Part shown: piece after piece, positions 60,554-60,671 of the stretch
Layout of the letters: each line of letters opens with the position of its first letter
How positions within the stretch are numbered: the stretch's first letter is position 1
DNA from: an uncultured Duncaniella sp.
GTDB taxonomy: Bacteria; Bacteroidota; Bacteroidia; Bacteroidales; Muribaculaceae
Length of the DNA: 60,671 bases
Direction: 5' to 3'
Assembly: GCF_910577345.1 (NCBI RefSeq)
Contig: NZ_CAJTMT010000020.1
Coordinates: forward strand, 1 to 60,671
Made by a program: the position numbers and the translations under genes
The notes under the pieces: generated by a model
Databases searched by the model: none
What the model was told of the DNA's origin: nothing
What the model saw: only the letters and a program-made list of their open reading frames with translations

Positions 60554-60671
60554 CTTTTTTAAGATTTAATAGGCTTTGCGAAAATGTATTAGCATAGGGA
60601 TTAGCATAGGGAAGACACGCAAATGGGATTTGTGTAAGATAAACTGAATGGAGCGAGATAATGTGTATCCC

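Larger units (their letters stand above)
59957..60671. other. Right-end spacer without a confident gene
   Basis: These 715 bases contain a terminator (60082-60119), a 59-codon minus-strand frame (60144-60323), a 10-bp inverted repeat (GAAGACCGCT 60307-60316 with AGCGGTCTTC 60332-60341), a minus-strand promoter (60523-60553) and a 12-base tandem duplication (TTAGCATAGGGA at 60589-60600 and 60601-60612). Confidence 0.65.

Overview
This window looks like a chromosome segment from a gut Bacteroidales, most likely of the Muribaculaceae type. The taxon is inferred from gene content and promoter grammar, not from a database match. The supporting signs are SusC/SusD pairs, many lipoproteins, moderately GC-rich coding DNA with AT-rich spacers, and Bacteroidetes-type -7 boxes (TAnnTTTG) in front of many genes and both tRNAs.

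Region 1 (1-29.5 kb) is a pectin and galacturonate utilisation locus. Two SusC-SusD-lipoprotein triads face each other as an inverted duplication and meet at back-to-back terminators near 7.2-7.4 kb. The left SusC is cut by the window edge. Divergent from the right triad run a GH28 polygalacturonase, a GH43 enzyme, a CE8 pectin methylesterase, tagaturonate reductase, altronate dehydratase, uronate isomerase, a hexuronate MFS transporter and a GH51 arabinofuranosidase. The inferred flow is: outer-membrane binding and import of pectic oligosaccharides, demethylation and depolymerisation, galacturonate uptake, then isomerase, reductase and dehydratase steps to 2-keto-3-deoxygluconate. KDG kinase, KDPG aldolase, a pectate lyase and a hybrid two-component regulator are not in this window.

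Region 2 (29.5-41.8 kb) is mostly housekeeping: a 56-residue 2[4Fe-4S] ferredoxin, glutamate dehydrogenase, a leftward operon (ung, a C_GCAxxG_C_C protein, a DUF5103/T9SS-plug-like protein, DUF3109), tRNA-Arg(CCG), tRNA-Leu(TAA), a TPR histidine kinase, trpB, fmt and a small membrane protein. The kinase overlaps a very unusual response regulator. Its REC-LuxR part continues without a stop into a membrane segment and a FISUMP-like extracytoplasmic domain. I rate this the most novel object in the window.

Region 3 (42.1-48.9 kb) appears to be a sugar-acid catabolic cluster: a DapA-superfamily aldolase/dehydratase, a sodium:solute symporter, an iron alcohol dehydrogenase, a PdxA2-type dehydrogenase and a DUF1537 four-carbon acid-sugar kinase, followed by yaaA.

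Region 4 (48.9-60.7 kb) is accessory: a RhuM-Doc protein with a near-leaderless start, an unknown basic protein behind a perfect 16-bp palindrome, an AlkD-like protein, DUF1232, a carboxymuconolactone decarboxylase-cupin fusion, an outer-membrane barrel with a membrane-bound TPR-LuxR regulator and a GLPGLI protein, and an alpha/beta hydrolase. The last 700 bases hold no confident gene.

Several spacers carry long inverted repeats made of related words around CATAAGG, and two carry an identical inverted 30-nt REP-like palindrome. Together these point to dispersed intergenic repeat families.
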